DNA of 64,000 nucleotides from Euonymus europaeus (taxonomy: Eukaryota; Streptophyta; Magnoliopsida; Celastrales; Celastraceae), in contig OY756963.1 in the NCBI GenBank assembly GCA_963580455.1, positions 23,889,555 through 23,953,554 of the forward strand, given 5' to 3'. The notes beneath the pieces were generated by a model that worked only from the letters and a program-made list of their open reading frames with translations, was not told where the DNA came from and searched no databases. Positions 38,785 through 48,668 of this stretch are shown in pieces. The first letter of the stretch is position 1; each line of letters opens with the position of its first letter. A program made the position numbers and the translations under genes.

Positions 38785-40655
38785 ATAGGAGGTAGAATAA
38801 AAAAAATAAGAGAGATGAAAGGTTGAGGGTTCAGGATTCTTTTGATGTTGTAGCTATAATTCAAAAACTGCTCAACTATAGCTCTTTTTTTATAAAATTG
38901 TAAGAATCTTTAAATTGTAGACCATGAAATAGAACGCCAAAAAATTTATATACCCATAATTAAAAGAACTCAGAAAGACCAAAACATTGAAGAAATTAGT
39001 TTACGAGGTCTAGAAACATTTTAGCCATTGATTGGATTAAAAAAGGGGATTTGTAAGAGCTTCAGTGTTCTTTTTCAGGAGTCTAGTAATTGGAAGTGTG
39101 CTGTATAGGCATTCTACTATTCCGTGGGTTTGGCTACCGTGGGTGGTGCTTGCACTTGTTGGTGGTTCTTGTTGTGTATTCTTGTCTATCTTCTAATTGA
39201 TTTGATTTTATTATTTGTTCTCATCCGTCGACGTGGTAAGAGTTGTTTGAGGTTGCATTTGTATTTTTTTCTATTGTTTTGATGTGTAAGATGTAACTGT
39301 AGGGTTACAATTTCATTCTAAAGAATCTTTATGTTTAAACTTTTAACTATGAGTCAACTTCTCAGAACCAGCACTGAGATATAATGTTCGTGTGTATTGT
39401 TTTTTATTCGTAAAGGCCTATTACATTATGTTTTTGATTATGATAACTTTAGAGGGTAATAGGGAAAAAAATGGTGTTCTTTTCTTTTTTTGTTGGGTGT
39501 TGGGTAGGAAGATGGAGGAGAACTCTTGTAGGGCTGCAGGAATTCCTCAGGATGTATGAGCAGTGAATTTACTTTCAAAATGATTATTTATTTTATGCTG
39601 TTGGAAAAAAAAAATCGCATCTAGCTTTGAGAGATCTTTGAGAAGAATCGAGGCAAAAGTTAAGAGGACTGAAGGTGATCCTTGTTATTTAGAGGGAGAA
39701 AAAGGAGACTCATCCCAGGGGCTTGCTTGTGCATGCAGGATAAAATGTTATGTATAGCTTGGGTTCTATTATTTGGACCTTTACCGTGTCAGCAATCAAT
39801 GATGAACATGTGATACTGCAGCCCAGCCAAAACATAAAGAAGAGGGGAAATTATCTTCTTATTTGCCTAAATTACTCTTCTTTTTTCTATTCCTAGTTTC
39901 ATTGGGAAAATGTTGCATATATCTTATTATTAGGATGTAAGAATCTAAAAGTTTTTTAAAATGGTAACAATGCACAATCATCCTGCTACCACTGGTTACA
40001 GTCTTTCCCCATATTGCAGAGCCAGAGAGGATGTTTCTATTTTTTAAACTTGTCATGTACTCATGTGTTGAAACTTTATCATATGCCCTGGCTCGCCCTC
40101 TAATAATGAAACCGACTTGTTCTTTTTCTATGTTTGTGTCTCAAGTATTTTGTCCCTGGTTAGATTATAGATTATGCAACAAGCTTACCCTCCCTCCCCC
40201 ATCCTTTTTTTGTAATTGTTTCACTATGTTGAAATTACTTCTTCATTTCAGACTCTAGCACTCCTTTTAGATACGATGGTGGATGTTTTGGGGAGGACCT
40301 CTCAGCCATCGACTCCCTTTGAGGCATCGGAGATAGCAGATATCATCGACTTCCTGTAAGATTTAGCATTTCGAAGAAAGAATGTATATTTAGTTATTTA
40401 CTCTAATTTTACCTCAGAAGCACTTAAATTTCTACGACCCCTGTGTCATTCAGCCATCACGTTGTCCACTATGAAGGGCAGGGAGGGCCTGTTCAAGCTA
40501 ACAGCACGCCCAGACCGGAGATCCTGGCTCTTTTTGGGAGAGTAGCTGAAACTCTTCGTCCAGATGTTGCACATCTTCTTTCTCACTTAAAACCGGATAT
40601 GAGTTCTTCAATTTATGCTGCTACACACCCGAAGCTGGTCCGGAATCCCTCTTGA
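13034..40655 (+). CDS. MED23: Mediator of RNA polymerase II transcription subunit 23
   Basis: Twenty-one exons: 13034-13138, 13228-13271, 18761-18860, 19001-19975, 22680-22917, 24721-24938, 25199-25406, 27236-27516, 29598-29681, 30239-30333, 32108-32270, 32366-32611, 34728-34898, 35026-35139, 35265-35390, 36477-36625, 36875-37115, 37213-37984, 38263-38444, 40252-40355, 40454-40655. All junctions are GT-AG, phases agree throughout, and the total is 4818 nt (1605 residues), close to the plant MED23 length of about 1600. Recognisable family segments include FHPARAAIIDLFNLYLG (N-terminus), ERMMDYMNLDDRSIGMFW, YRYQGKSKSLMYDVTK, FSNLPQEWL and HHVVHYEGQGGPVQ (C-terminus). MED23 is a nuclear Mediator tail subunit that links activators to RNA polymerase II. 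No frameshift or in-frame stop was found, so the gene looks functional despite transposon-filled introns. Intron 2 alone is 5.5 kb. Confidence 0.95.
13590..14110 (-). mobile_element. LINE remnant: RNase H domain (MED23 intron 2)
   Basis: Minus-strand translation gives KFDGSLNGKPSRAGTGG, then LDLNEADVKAICKAY, LLIESNSANAVN and HTRREANSIGN. This is the order and spacing of the RNase H domain found at the C-terminus of plant non-LTR retrotransposons (DGS..G..G.GG, EA...A, ESDS..., H..RE.N). It contains stops and frameshifts and is dead. Confidence 0.65.
14423..15172. mobile_element. small TIR DNA element, about 750 bp (MED23 intron 2)
   Basis: The left end CCATGGTTGTAAAAATC and the reverse complement of the right end, CCATGGTTGCAAAAATC, are inverted copies. 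Inside, CTAGT/GACTAGTCG motifs recur near both ends. There is no coding capacity. I could not define a target-site duplication; the palindromic CCATGG may be part of the ends. The superfamily is unknown, with hAT-like possible. Confidence 0.5.
15173..16899. other. MED23 intron 2, further repeat-like sequence
   Basis: No gene is seen. Around 15585-15650 the text (AAAGATCCTTTATTGCAGGG... then GTGACACCCTGAATTACG) resembles the 3'-end signature of the minus-strand LINE at 17520-17600, so another truncated LINE may sit here. A CCTG/CCTA short tandem run occurs at 16569-16592. Confidence 0.3.
16900..18686 (+). mobile_element. plus-strand LINE remnant (zf-RVT region), interrupted
   Basis: Near 16955-17110 the translation reads IKFGPLHDVWRLGEALPL, which resembles the HD-W-GE-PL segment after the reverse transcriptase of plant LINEs. 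At 17365-17420 SISHIFLHCFW resembles the zinc-binding SxxHLFLHC motif. After the insertion, 18304-18500 continues in the same frame with WRAIRKFMLS and LIWLERNNTVFSN, the usual zf-RVT tail. The 3' end looks like TTAATAAACTG...TATTAAAAAA at 18655-18684. Several frames are broken. A second LINE occupies 17503-18303. Confidence 0.65.
17503..18303 (-). mobile_element. 5'-truncated LINE inserted within the other LINE
   Basis: Minus-strand translation carries GQILTIDNLQKRG, CCLCKAGLESISNLLLHCPF (zf-RVT) and later WRLWLERNSRIFNDKESS, so this is the C-terminal part of a LINE ORF2. The insertion is bounded by an exact 12-bp duplication, GGCCTTGGGCTG, at 17491-17502 and 18304-18315. The left edge (minus-strand 3' end) begins with a T-rich run (TTTTTTATTTATTTATTTAT), the complement of a degenerate poly(A)-like tail. 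These are the expected signs of target-primed reverse transcription with 5' truncation. Confidence 0.8.
19976..22679 (+). mobile_element. MED23 intron 4 with decayed RTE-type LINE
   Basis: Between about 20860 and 21760 the plus strand yields scattered, frame-broken reverse-transcriptase-like pieces. In order these are DYRQI.LTA..SCNKI, a SPLL/FADD-like stretch near 21225-21290, KLDGGSYALNLGALD plus LRYNSCGSS near 21315-21410, and RILRWIYRSEAIN near 21670-21715. The order and wording resemble plant RTE-clade LINEs (CNYRGI, LFADDIVL, TEYMEC, MLRWMCG-R-D-IRN). Heavy mutation makes this moderate. The rest of the intron shows nothing definite. Confidence 0.5.
22918..24720. other. MED23 intron 5, LTR-like but unclassified
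   Basis: The segment 23265-23975 has the feel of an LTR: leader-like text, AAAAAGAAAAAAAAAAC, then GGGCCATGACTG near the end and a CA terminus before TGGATC. I could not find a matching second copy or a target duplication, so I do not call an element. Confidence 0.25.
26735..26963. repeat. 117-bp tandem duplication in MED23 intron 7
   Basis: Two consecutive, nearly identical copies (about 26735-26851 and 26852-26963) share GGTTACCGTGTGGCTATATT and GTCCATTGTTACACATTGTT exactly 117 bp apart. They differ at very few positions, so the duplication looks recent. An open frame runs through both copies but has no recognisable protein. Confidence 0.9.
27600..27794. mobile_element. LINE 3'-end scrap plus degenerate SINE (MED23 intron 8)
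   Basis: At 27618-27670, AGAATTTTATCAAGGCTCAC followed by TGCAACCCAAAGAGG resembles the minus-strand LINE end at 17535-17580. At 27695-27790, AGCAGCCACTACTTGGGATT then AATAATATTATCTATAAAAA matches the SINE at 43615-43720 in order. It is therefore a mutated second copy of that family. Confidence 0.45.
27795..28145 (+). mobile_element. TRIM-like LTR element, 5' LTR truncated
   Basis: A 3' LTR of about 170 bp (27976 TGTGAGACC... to 28145 GGGTCGTTACA) is preceded by a polypurine tract (GTGGGGGTGGGGGGG). Upstream, 27795-27830 ends GTCGGGTCGCTACA and matches the last 36 bp of the 3' LTR. It is followed at once by ATGGTATTGAGC, close to the initiator-Met tRNA primer-binding site. LTR end, PBS, about 130 bp, PPT and LTR, with no genes, is TRIM architecture. 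Confidence 0.6.
32612..34727. mobile_element. MED23 intron 12 with reversed TRIM/LTR-like remnant
   Basis: Two copies of AAAAGGCTAACCT followed by a diverged AATTTAA.AATTTAA stretch lie at about 33918-33975 and 34173-34222. Between them, GCTTTGATAGCATGTCAA (34149-34166) is close to the reverse complement of an initiator-tRNA primer-binding site (TGGTATCAAAGC). CCCCCTCACATGTGGGCC near 33984 fits a reversed polypurine tract. I read this as a minus-oriented TRIM-like element of about 330 bp (33905-34235). The remainder of the intron shows no gene. Confidence 0.45.
35391..36476. other. MED23 intron 15 with TRIM-like fragment
   Basis: Around 36085-36350 the text has AACATGGTATAAGAGTAGG followed by GTCTTGGGTTCAAAC, then GTGGGCCTCGTG and CACACGTGAGGGGGAAGTC. 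These resemble a degenerate primer-binding site and the polypurine-LTR boundary of TRIM-like elements. No second LTR could be matched with confidence. Confidence 0.35.
38711..38783. repeat. (GA)n microsatellite, about 73 bp
   Basis: An uninterrupted GA dinucleotide run lies in MED23 intron 19. It is likely length-polymorphic. Confidence 0.97.
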
Positions 40656-42040
40656 CTGTTCGGGCTGCACATTTCTCAAAAGCCTATGACGGCATTTAAG
40701 TGGTAGTTAGAGCTTTTTATTGATGAATGACTCCATGGCAAGGTTGTCTCCCCACCACTTAAACTATCATGGGTTCAAAATCTAGTAAGAGCTTGTACAC
40801 ATTAATGCGGGTTAAGGCTGTGTACATTATGTTATTTCCCGAGCTTGTGTCCACTGTAAGCTTGCTAATTATCTAGAAGTACTCCCTCCATCAGTCAAAG
40901 GTAGAACGTAGTCCTTTATGTAAAGTACGCTTATATATGTTTTATTTAACATTCATCGTCTGTTGTTGCTTCATGTACGATACAAATAATGAAGAGTTGG
41001 AACTAAAAGCTATATTGAGAAATATAAGACTCGTCTGTTGTAACATTATCTAGTTAAGTTTCTGAGTCATTGGGTCATTTGTGCCTCACAATAGAACAGA
41101 CTATAATTCAAAGGAAGCTTCACAGGCTGGTCCTTTCCTTGAATTTCAGTGTCTGCTTTCGTCTTTTTCATTGTTTGGCCACAGCTGGGATGTAATTACA
41201 GTTCAGACAGCCAAAGTGATTTACATGATATTGTGTAGTTTTTTCTTGTCTCAGTTTCTTATATATATATATATATTATTGCTTAGTTTTTGACCTGAAA
41301 GTTGAAACCCAATGAGGTTTATGAATGAAGTTACTAGCGCTCTCCTAAGAAAAAAGGGAAAAAAGTAACTCCTGCGTAAATGCCTGGGAATTTTGAAGTC
41401 TTGAATCGATATTTGTAGATTTTAGTTGATCATCCACATGGGCGCCAGTAGTCTGCGCTAGTAAGATCAAATTGAAGATGGTAAAAGATAAAATGTTTGG
41501 AATTTATATTTTATTTGATTTTATTTGAAACAAAAAAAAATATTGAAGTCGTAAATTCAATCAAAATATGATTGCACTGCTAACAGAATATGCGAAATCA
41601 CAATATGGATCAATTTATGAACAAAACCAAGCGATCTCAACCCAAATCTTGAATGTGCAAGTGGGTCTAGGGTCAACTAGCCAATGCATTGACTGGATAG
41701 GAGAGAGGAGCAAAACCGAGCCACACCAGGTGATTTGAAAATGCTCAAGCAATGTCATGACCCAATTCTCTTCAAATTCTTCCCTTAATTTTTTTCAATA
41801 TTTGAAAATAAGGGAATTGAGAAGAACTTCATTTTATTTCTTTTCTTCTCTTCAAATCTTTTAATCTAAACACACTGGACAACCGATCAAGATATCAGTG
41901 GACTGACTTACTTTTTCTGGGCTTGACCCAATAATCATCTTTAGAGGCCCATTCTTGAATTGGGGCTTTGGTGTCAATGATAATGGGCCTGATACATTAC
42001 GAAAATATATGTCAGGTCAGGTTGCCGAACGTTCCAAGTT
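40656..42040. other. MED23 3' UTR and intergenic region with SINE
   Basis: About 80 bp after the MED23 stop, 40735-40870 reads as a tRNA-derived SINE: AAGGTTGTCTCCC, ATGGGTTCAAAATC (B-box-like) and GGTTAAGGCTGTGTACATTA, which is typical plant SINE wording. It probably lies in the 3' UTR. The remainder shows no gene; a (TA)n run lies at 41264-41278. Confidence 0.5.
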
Positions 42041-42178
42041 CGAGAAGTGAAATTCCTGGAGATTGGTTCATCCTGGTCACTTCGATTTCAAGCGCGACTT
42101 CGCCGTCGCGCTTATCTGTTCGCCTCTCTTATCCCGTCCGGGATTCTCTCTTTTTGACAGCTATTCCAGGAGTGGAGG
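42041..42178 (+). other. probable 5' UTR exon of the Cys-rich protein gene
   Basis: A less AT-rich block with CTTCTCTT-like pyrimidine tracts ends at GGAGTGGAG|gtgaat, a plausible donor. The next coding block on this strand is at 44389, so this may be a leader exon with an intron of about 2.2 kb. Inference only. Confidence 0.3.
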
Positions 42179-43599
42179 TGAATATTTTCTGTTTGCTTCA
42201 CGGTCTTTGAAGATATAAGCTTCTGTCGCGTAATTTACATTGTGTTTTGTGGAGGAAAATTAAACTGGGATATTCTAGATATCTATTATTCGTTGCTTTT
42301 CTCATCTGGTGGAAATGTGTGTGCATCCTATTTGGCGTAATATCTTGATGAGGTTTGTGCTAGTTGTTTTATAAATGTTGCGTGCGACAACTTTGAAGAG
42401 ACAAACTTATTTGATTGCTGTTAATGGAGTTCATCATTCTGACATGATATTCTTGTAATAACTTAATATTGTACTCATTGTTCATGGAAGTATGATTTTG
42501 TGGGGGGTAAGATTCTAGTTGCGTTGATAAGTCTATCACAATTTCAACAGTTACGGTCAGAATTTTTGTTTTTGAAGGTAGCTGCTATGCTATTGACTGT
42601 GTAAAGACTAAAAAAATCTGAATTCCATTTTGTAATAGTAGGATATGAAACTGCTGAAGTTTGGAATTAAATTTCATCTTCCCAGTTTAGTATCACAATT
42701 TGAATCATTCAAAATCTTAGATGAATGGAAATTTGTTGCCAGCCTGCTTTTCCACCACTCGAGAGAATGATATACAAACAACAAAGATTCCGGAATTTCT
42801 ACTCCAGTTTACTTGTTCCTCCAAAACTTTTTTTTTCTCAATTGTCGTATTCGTCCTTCATTCTTTGAATAATTTGGCACAGAATTCCTCAAGCAAGTCA
42901 CTGACTTACATTCTAACTAACATATGACTTATCTCCAAAACAAAAGCTTATGGCCTTGGGCAGGAGACAAGGAAAGCTAGTGCCAAGGAGAATTTGAGAA
43001 CATGTTATTACTTTTATTTATACTTGTAAATCTTCATCAAGATTTAGGTTCTATTTCGTTTTTCCTTTTGGGGACTCAGAACTTTGTGGTTTTTACTTTG
43101 ATGAGTTTGAAAAGTTCAAATGTTTCTTGTCTGTTTTTTTTTTGCTCCAATTAATTTTTGATGGTATACATGGCCTTTTCATCTCAAATGTTCTTATTGA
43201 TTCTTTAATTTTATCATCCTCCCTCCTCCCATTTTTGTTGTCATTGATCTCTACCACATGAAAGGAATCTGAATTCCATAATTCATGATATACATTTATC
43301 TTGATCTTTCACCAGTCATCGTTACGAGATTTACTTGACTTCTTTAACTTGTTTGAAGTATAGTTCCTATTGTTTCTTTTTAGTATAGTTGATGGCCTCA
43401 AAGTGGTTATTCGTTCATACAATGTCTGCATAATTTTTGTGTCAGAATGAGATGATTGCAAGTGGCTTTCTTTATAGTATTGAGAATGGTAACTTTGAAA
43501 TGCTCAGTCATACCTTTATCATTTATTGTCCGTCGAAATTCACAATGGCACTGATTTAGAATTCTAGCATCAAAAGGAAAGACAAAATAGAAAAGAGCG

Positions 43600-43730
43600 C
43601 AACAAAGGGCTCTTGGCCTAGTGGTAGCCACTCCTTTGGATTTCGATCAGGTTGAAGATTTGAATCCTTCTACACTCGAAAATCAACTAATTAAAACAAA
43701 TATTATTCATAAAAAAAAAGAGAGAAAAGA
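43600..43730 (+). mobile_element. tRNA-derived SINE
   Basis: Contains an A-box-like TGGCCTAGTGGTAGCCACTC, a B-box-like GATTTGAATCC about 35 bp later, and an A-rich 3' end (AAAAAAAAAGAGAGAAAAG). Box order, spacing and poly(A)-like tail fit a plant SINE. A mutated relative lies at 27695-27790. Confidence 0.6.
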
Positions 43731-43973
43731 GCTTAGAGTTGTAACTACTAAAATAATGTCTTGAATCTAATGGGAATCAGCTGGGTTTTCCAGCACACGC
43801 AATACTAGGAGAAAATCATCTAACTTCTTCCCATGTCTATTATATGCATGATATGGAATAAGACAATAAAGTTTTCAATTCGTAGGATACAAATTTTGAT
43901 TCTTTTATTGATAGATGGTTTAGCAATTTTAAGCTATGGTGTACTTTTCTTTTATTAGGGAGTGTGATTTGAT

Positions 43974-44153
43974 GGGAGCCGGAAACAACAAAGCTGAAAT
44001 ACCACTATTTTTAACATTATTTTACTTATCCCGTGAATCAAAGGCGGGGCATTGCCCCTTTTTTTAGACCCAAGGCCTGCCCTCGGCAGGTCGATCCGGG
44101 CGGAAGACATTGTCAGGTAGGGAGTTTGGTTGGGGCAGCACATCTGTTAAAAA
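43974..44153 (+). other. 26S rDNA-derived fragment
   Basis: The order GAAATACCACTA, TTATTTTACTTAT, CCGTGAATC, GGCGGGGCATTGCCCC, TCGATCCGGGCGGAAGACAT, TGTCAGGT and GCACATCTGTTAAAA follows the conserved plant 26S rRNA text (3' half) almost word for word, with scattered transitions. It is about 180 bp only, so it is an insertion and not an rRNA gene. The many C-to-T/G-to-A-like differences fit decay of formerly methylated rDNA, which is inference. Confidence 0.85.
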
Positions 44154-44388
44154 AGAAAGTGATTTATGCTATTGCTGCTAAATATACTGTTTGGAAATTT
44201 TGTTTTATTAGGGTCAGTGATTTGTGGTATTGCTGCTAAATATACTGTTAAGTTGCCAAATAGGATATATTTGTTGGCGGCTCTAATAAATAAAAAATAT
44301 ATGCTCAAGTCATACTATCATTCCTTTCCAGTTCTTTTAAGGAGCGTCGAAGTAGCAGAAGGAGGATAGCTTTACTACTGAATAGGTA

Positions 44389-44769
44389 ATGGTGGAAGCT
44401 TGGTGGTCCCTGTTGGGGGCGGCTATCCCGGCTGTTATTGCAGGGCAAGCCATTAGAATAAAACGTAAGCATGCTGAAGAGCAGAAGATTAAGAGTGCTA
44501 GAGGACGGGAGAAGAGTTCTGATGAAATTTTCGTTTGTGAGAGGGTCTGCACATCAAAGAGGATGTTGAAAAAGGTTGGCGCATTTTCAAAGGACCCGAT
44601 CCCAGATACTTGTGTTACTGTTTGTGGCGTATCGGAGCTTGATGCATGCTCAGATGCCTGTGCTCGCACTGTTTGTGTTAATCAGCATCAAGTGCCCAAC
44701 TGGAACGATACATGTCTCAGGAGATGTCAAAGTGAATGTCTTAAACTCTCTGCCTCTCGTTCTGCTTGA
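44389..44769 (+). CDS. small Cys-rich protein with N-terminal membrane segment, unknown function
   Basis: A single open frame gives 126 residues. The start is MVEAWWSLLGAAIPAVIAG, a hydrophobic segment (about 5-22) followed by a basic stretch (RIKRKHAEEQK), so the N-terminus is probably membrane-anchored or signal-like with the rest on the cytosolic side. The C-terminal two thirds contain repeated C-x3-C spacing: CERVC, CVTVC, CSDAC and CLRRC, plus CARTVC and CQSEC. I recognise the overall sequence as a conserved plant-only uncharacterised family but know no function. The Cys pairs could bind metal or form disulfides. The frame is intact and there are no nearby partner genes. Confidence 0.8.
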   Translation: MVEAWWSLLGAAIPAVIAGQAIRIKRKHAEEQKIKSARGREKSSDEIFVCERVCTSKRMLKKVGAFSKDPIPDTCVTVCGVSELDACSDACARTVCVNQHQVPNWNDTCLRRCQSECLKLSASRSA

Positions 44770-45895
44770 TGCATTGCCATTCCCACCCGGGTTCGGGTTT
44801 GGATATTGTAGGACATGCTTCTTAACATAATTCCTGTTAATCCAGCCTCTGATAGTGTCTGTTTCAGTGTGATTGTATGCTGTTAGTGCTGGTTGTTGCA
44901 GGATACTTTGTAGAACATGCTTCCATTATGAAAATGAACACATAATTGATTGATTGATTAATTATAGAATGAGATGTGTAACATGTGGATCACGTGTATG
45001 ACCAAACACTGTAGAACAGGACGAGCACGTGGTTTGGTTGACCATACCTAATTAGAGTAAGATGCTCAGTCTTCTATTAACAAATTCAATTCATCCATTT
45101 ATTGTGATTCATGTCCATTGAATTTTGCACTTCTCAAGAAGCCAATTTTTGTTGCATATTGTCCTAATTCAAAATCCAATGCATAAAATGTTATCTTTAA
45201 ATGCTCCCTCTCCCTCTCCTAACCTTTAGGGGGAAAAAAAAGTCCTTTCCATCGCTATCCATGAAGAAATCGTGTTTGATGCATAATCATATATAATTGC
45301 CGATGCATCCCAAACACTCATCATCGTATGAAGGAGGGTACAGTCGTACAGAGGCATAAGGATTCACAGCCAAGTCATGAAGATCAAGCAAGCGTTCGAC
45401 ATAATACGGTCTCTGTTGCTAATGCAGCCAGGGTCAAGAGGTGAGACTTCCCGACACTCCGGCAGAGGATACATTCTCCGCTGAATTTATTGGAGAGACC
45501 CACCTCAGTTGGCAATTAGGAGAAACAAAATCATCAAAGAATCTGATGCAGTGATGGTCTTCCTGGTCTCTTTGTTTAGGGGTTTTCAGTTTTACTGTTT
45601 TGCCGTCAACGAGCAAGAGCTAATGAATCAAATATGACAGTAGGGTAATAACATAATCTGAAATGAACTGGCATATTACTTTACACAGAGCCATCATCCA
45701 CCAGTAAAATGATAATTTTTTTAAGAATTTCGGAAGTGTCTCATAAATTGAAATCATCAAAATAAAGTAAGAGAAGAAAGAAGAGTAGTACATAGGCAAA
45801 GGCAACATACGAGACAAGATTGTTGGTGCCTAACAAGCCATGGCACATCTCACAACTACATATCAGCTTTGGCTGCCTGGCTGGTGACCTTGAAA
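44770..45895. other. intergenic stretch
   Basis: No recognised gene. A minus-strand frame at 45434-45616 (ending AENVSSAGVSGSLTS) and an open stretch at 45790-45930 have plausible splice sites but no recognised domain. They may be the former 3' end of the SET pseudogene or unrelated sequence. Confidence 0.35.
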
Positions 45896-47509
45896 TTACT
45901 GGATGGCCAAATCGGGCCAATCTGTTGAAGCTGAAACAACCCATTTCAGCAGAGATTCATCTTCCATCACTTTGGTTGGGAAGTGTTTCAGCGCAATCAA
46001 ATAAAGGGAACCAATGGCGTGTAAAGCAGCAACTTCAAAAAACAAGAGGAGCTTCAGCTGATAACGATTTAAGAGTTTCAGCAACTACATTTTCTTGAAC
46101 TTTCAAAACTGCAGCAATGCACCATACGCTCACAATCATACCCAGCAACAATGGGTTCAATTAACAGTACCCAGACTGCTGTAGATACTAATTAAACCAT
46201 CGTAGTAGTAGTTCCAAAGAGCTTGGCCATCTGAAGTTGTCACCAAGATAAAAGATCTATCAAAGAAGCTCATCTAGGTATGACATCAACTAGTTGAATC
46301 AGCATAATTCCATCAGAAAGAATTCATACTGCCATCAATGTGATACTCGCTTGTCAGTTGTACGTTTTAACAGCAGTTAATAACAAAATCAAACCCAAAT
46401 TACACAATAAAAGAAGATCAGCACAACAATGCTACACGTAATACAAGTTGAACTAACCCTCCATCCAACTTCCAGGGATCACAAAACCAAACAATATAAA
46501 ATTGAAAGTAGCCTCAAAAGGGAAAACAAGTTTATGATCATCCGTGACCAAGTCCCAATCAAATTTATCTTCACCTCATAAATGAAAAGAGTTCAAACTT
46601 ATGACATTATAAAAAGATCAAATTATAACCATATCAAATGAGTGCAAAATAATAAACCGTAATCACTCCTTGGACTTAAAAAAAATTACTAAAAAAAAGA
46701 ACAACTTCATATAAAATCCCTACAACCCCAAATGAACTGGACAAAGAAGCACATAAATTAAAAAACCACAAAAAGAGTTTAAAGAAAGCCGAAAAAACAC
46801 AAGCCACTTTCACTCTGTCGATGTTCCTAAACCACATTCAAGCAACCCAATGACCCATTTATACAAATCCTCAGTCAAAATGGATTCATAGATGATTTAG
46901 ATCAAAGATACCAAAATGCACAAGTACCCGTTAAAATTTCGTAGCAGAAGTAAGTAGTTTTAAATAAACCAAGAAAATTCATACCATGAACTTCGCGGGC
47001 TAAGTTAACCAAAACAGAATCAGCTCCGTCGCTACCATTCGACACGAATTTTAAGGGAATGTGATCAGGGAGGACAATAAGTTCCGACCAATTTGGCCTT
47101 GAGGGGCAACCAATCCAAGACCGTTGAGACCATCCTGTGATATCTCGACCGCCCCGTTCACGAACCCGCCGTAGCGCCTGAGCCACTTGATGTCCCTGAT
47201 GGGGAATTTTGGCAAAATGACTCATTTTGAAAACATTTTCAGTGAATTAACTTTTTTAAAAAAAAATTAAAATTTTGACCCTTTTTACAATGGAAATGTC
47301 TCAAATGTCCTCCTGTCCTCCGCCACAGCCGCTGTCATATTCTGTCACTTCCTGCATACTTTTCAGTTTTGTCTATAAAAAAATATTAAACAATTAATAA
47401 CGTAAATTATAAAAAAAATTCGCAAAATGAAATAAAGTAAGAGTACATTTTCTTCTTTAAATTATTCCTTTCTTCTTCTTCTTTTCTCCGAGTCTATTGC
47501 AAGAACCAG

Positions 47510-48668
47510 AGTCTTCTTTCTTTTTTTTCTTTTTCCTTGATCTAAGTCGCAGTCTCCCGTTAAGTAGAAATCGAATTCGTCGAAGTGTAGCCTATTCTGG
47601 CTTATAAACAACCAGTCAGTAGGTGTTTTGAAGAAACAAGAAGAGTCCTTGAGAGTTCAAATCTAGTGTTCTCGAGTCTAAGAATGTCTGCATTTGCAAG
47701 AACGCTTGGTCATACAGTGTATAGGCACATGTTGAAGAATGAAAATGTGGCACCTTGCACGTCTACAAAATGAAACAAGGTAACAAATACATACATATAA
47801 GCTTGAATCAATGTAAATACATAGATTTTTGAATGAATTTCTTATTTTGTTGGTTGATTTTGATGAAAACCTTTTTTCTTGTTTTGGTCATGTTGTAAAA
47901 AAAATTATTTAGAATAATATTTTTTTTGTTTAGAATCGTTATAATTATGTTTAGAATAGTCAAATTTGTATTTAGTATAGTTTAATTTTTTTATTAGAAC
48001 AATTTATTTTTAAAACTTTTGATATTTTTGATAACGTTTTTTTTTCAATATATATTGTCAATGAAGTACAAGATTAAATTAGAGGACATATTTACATCAA
48101 AGATAACTACAATCTTCTTTTTCTTCTTTTTCCTTGGCCTGAGTCGCAGTCTCCCATTAAGTAGGAACTGGATCCGTTGAAGTGTAGCCTATTTGGGCCT
48201 ATAAACAATCAGCCAGTTGATGCTTTGAATGAACAAGAATAGTCTCTGGGAAGTTCGAATCCAACACTGTCGAGTCTAGCACTGCCCGTATTTGATAGAA
48301 TTCATGGCCATACAATGTATTGACACATGTTGACGAATAAAAATGTTACATATTTCACACCTAGAAATTGAAACAAAATAACAGTGTATCTAAATTTGAA
48401 TCAGTATGAATACACAGACTTTTCAAAACGTTTTCACTAACTTTGGTCATGTTGTAAAAGTTTTGTTTAGAATAGTTATTTTTCTGTTTAGAACATTTAT
48501 AATTATGTTTAAAACAATCAAAAATTTGTTTAGTGAAGTTAAATTTCTAATTAGAACAATATAATTTTAAAACTTTTGACATTTGTGATATTTTTTTCAG
48601 CATATATTGTCAATGAATTACAAAATTAAATCAGATGACATATTTTCATCAAAGGTTGCTGCACTTTG
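47510..48668 (+). repeat. direct duplication of about 600 bp inside the MULE
   Basis: Copy 1 (about 47510-48110) and copy 2 (about 48110-48668) share a TCGCAGTCTCCC block, GAAGTGTAGCCTATT, ACATGTTGA.GAA and ATATATTGTCAATGAA in the same order, about 597 bp apart. The copies have diverged noticeably. Each ends in a run of TTTAGAAyA-like units. Confidence 0.8.

Noticed and set aside
43600..43730. Possible tRNA gene (A- and B-box-like motifs)
   Set aside because: I see no plausible cloverleaf and there is an A-rich tail. The same text recurs at 27695-27790, which fits a SINE.
43974..44153. Functional rRNA gene
   Set aside because: Only about 180 bp of 26S text with substitutions. There is no adjoining rRNA sequence.
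45434..45616. Minus-strand 60-codon frame as the last exon of a real gene
   Set aside because: A plausible acceptor precedes it, but upstream frames do not join in phase and no domain is recognisable.
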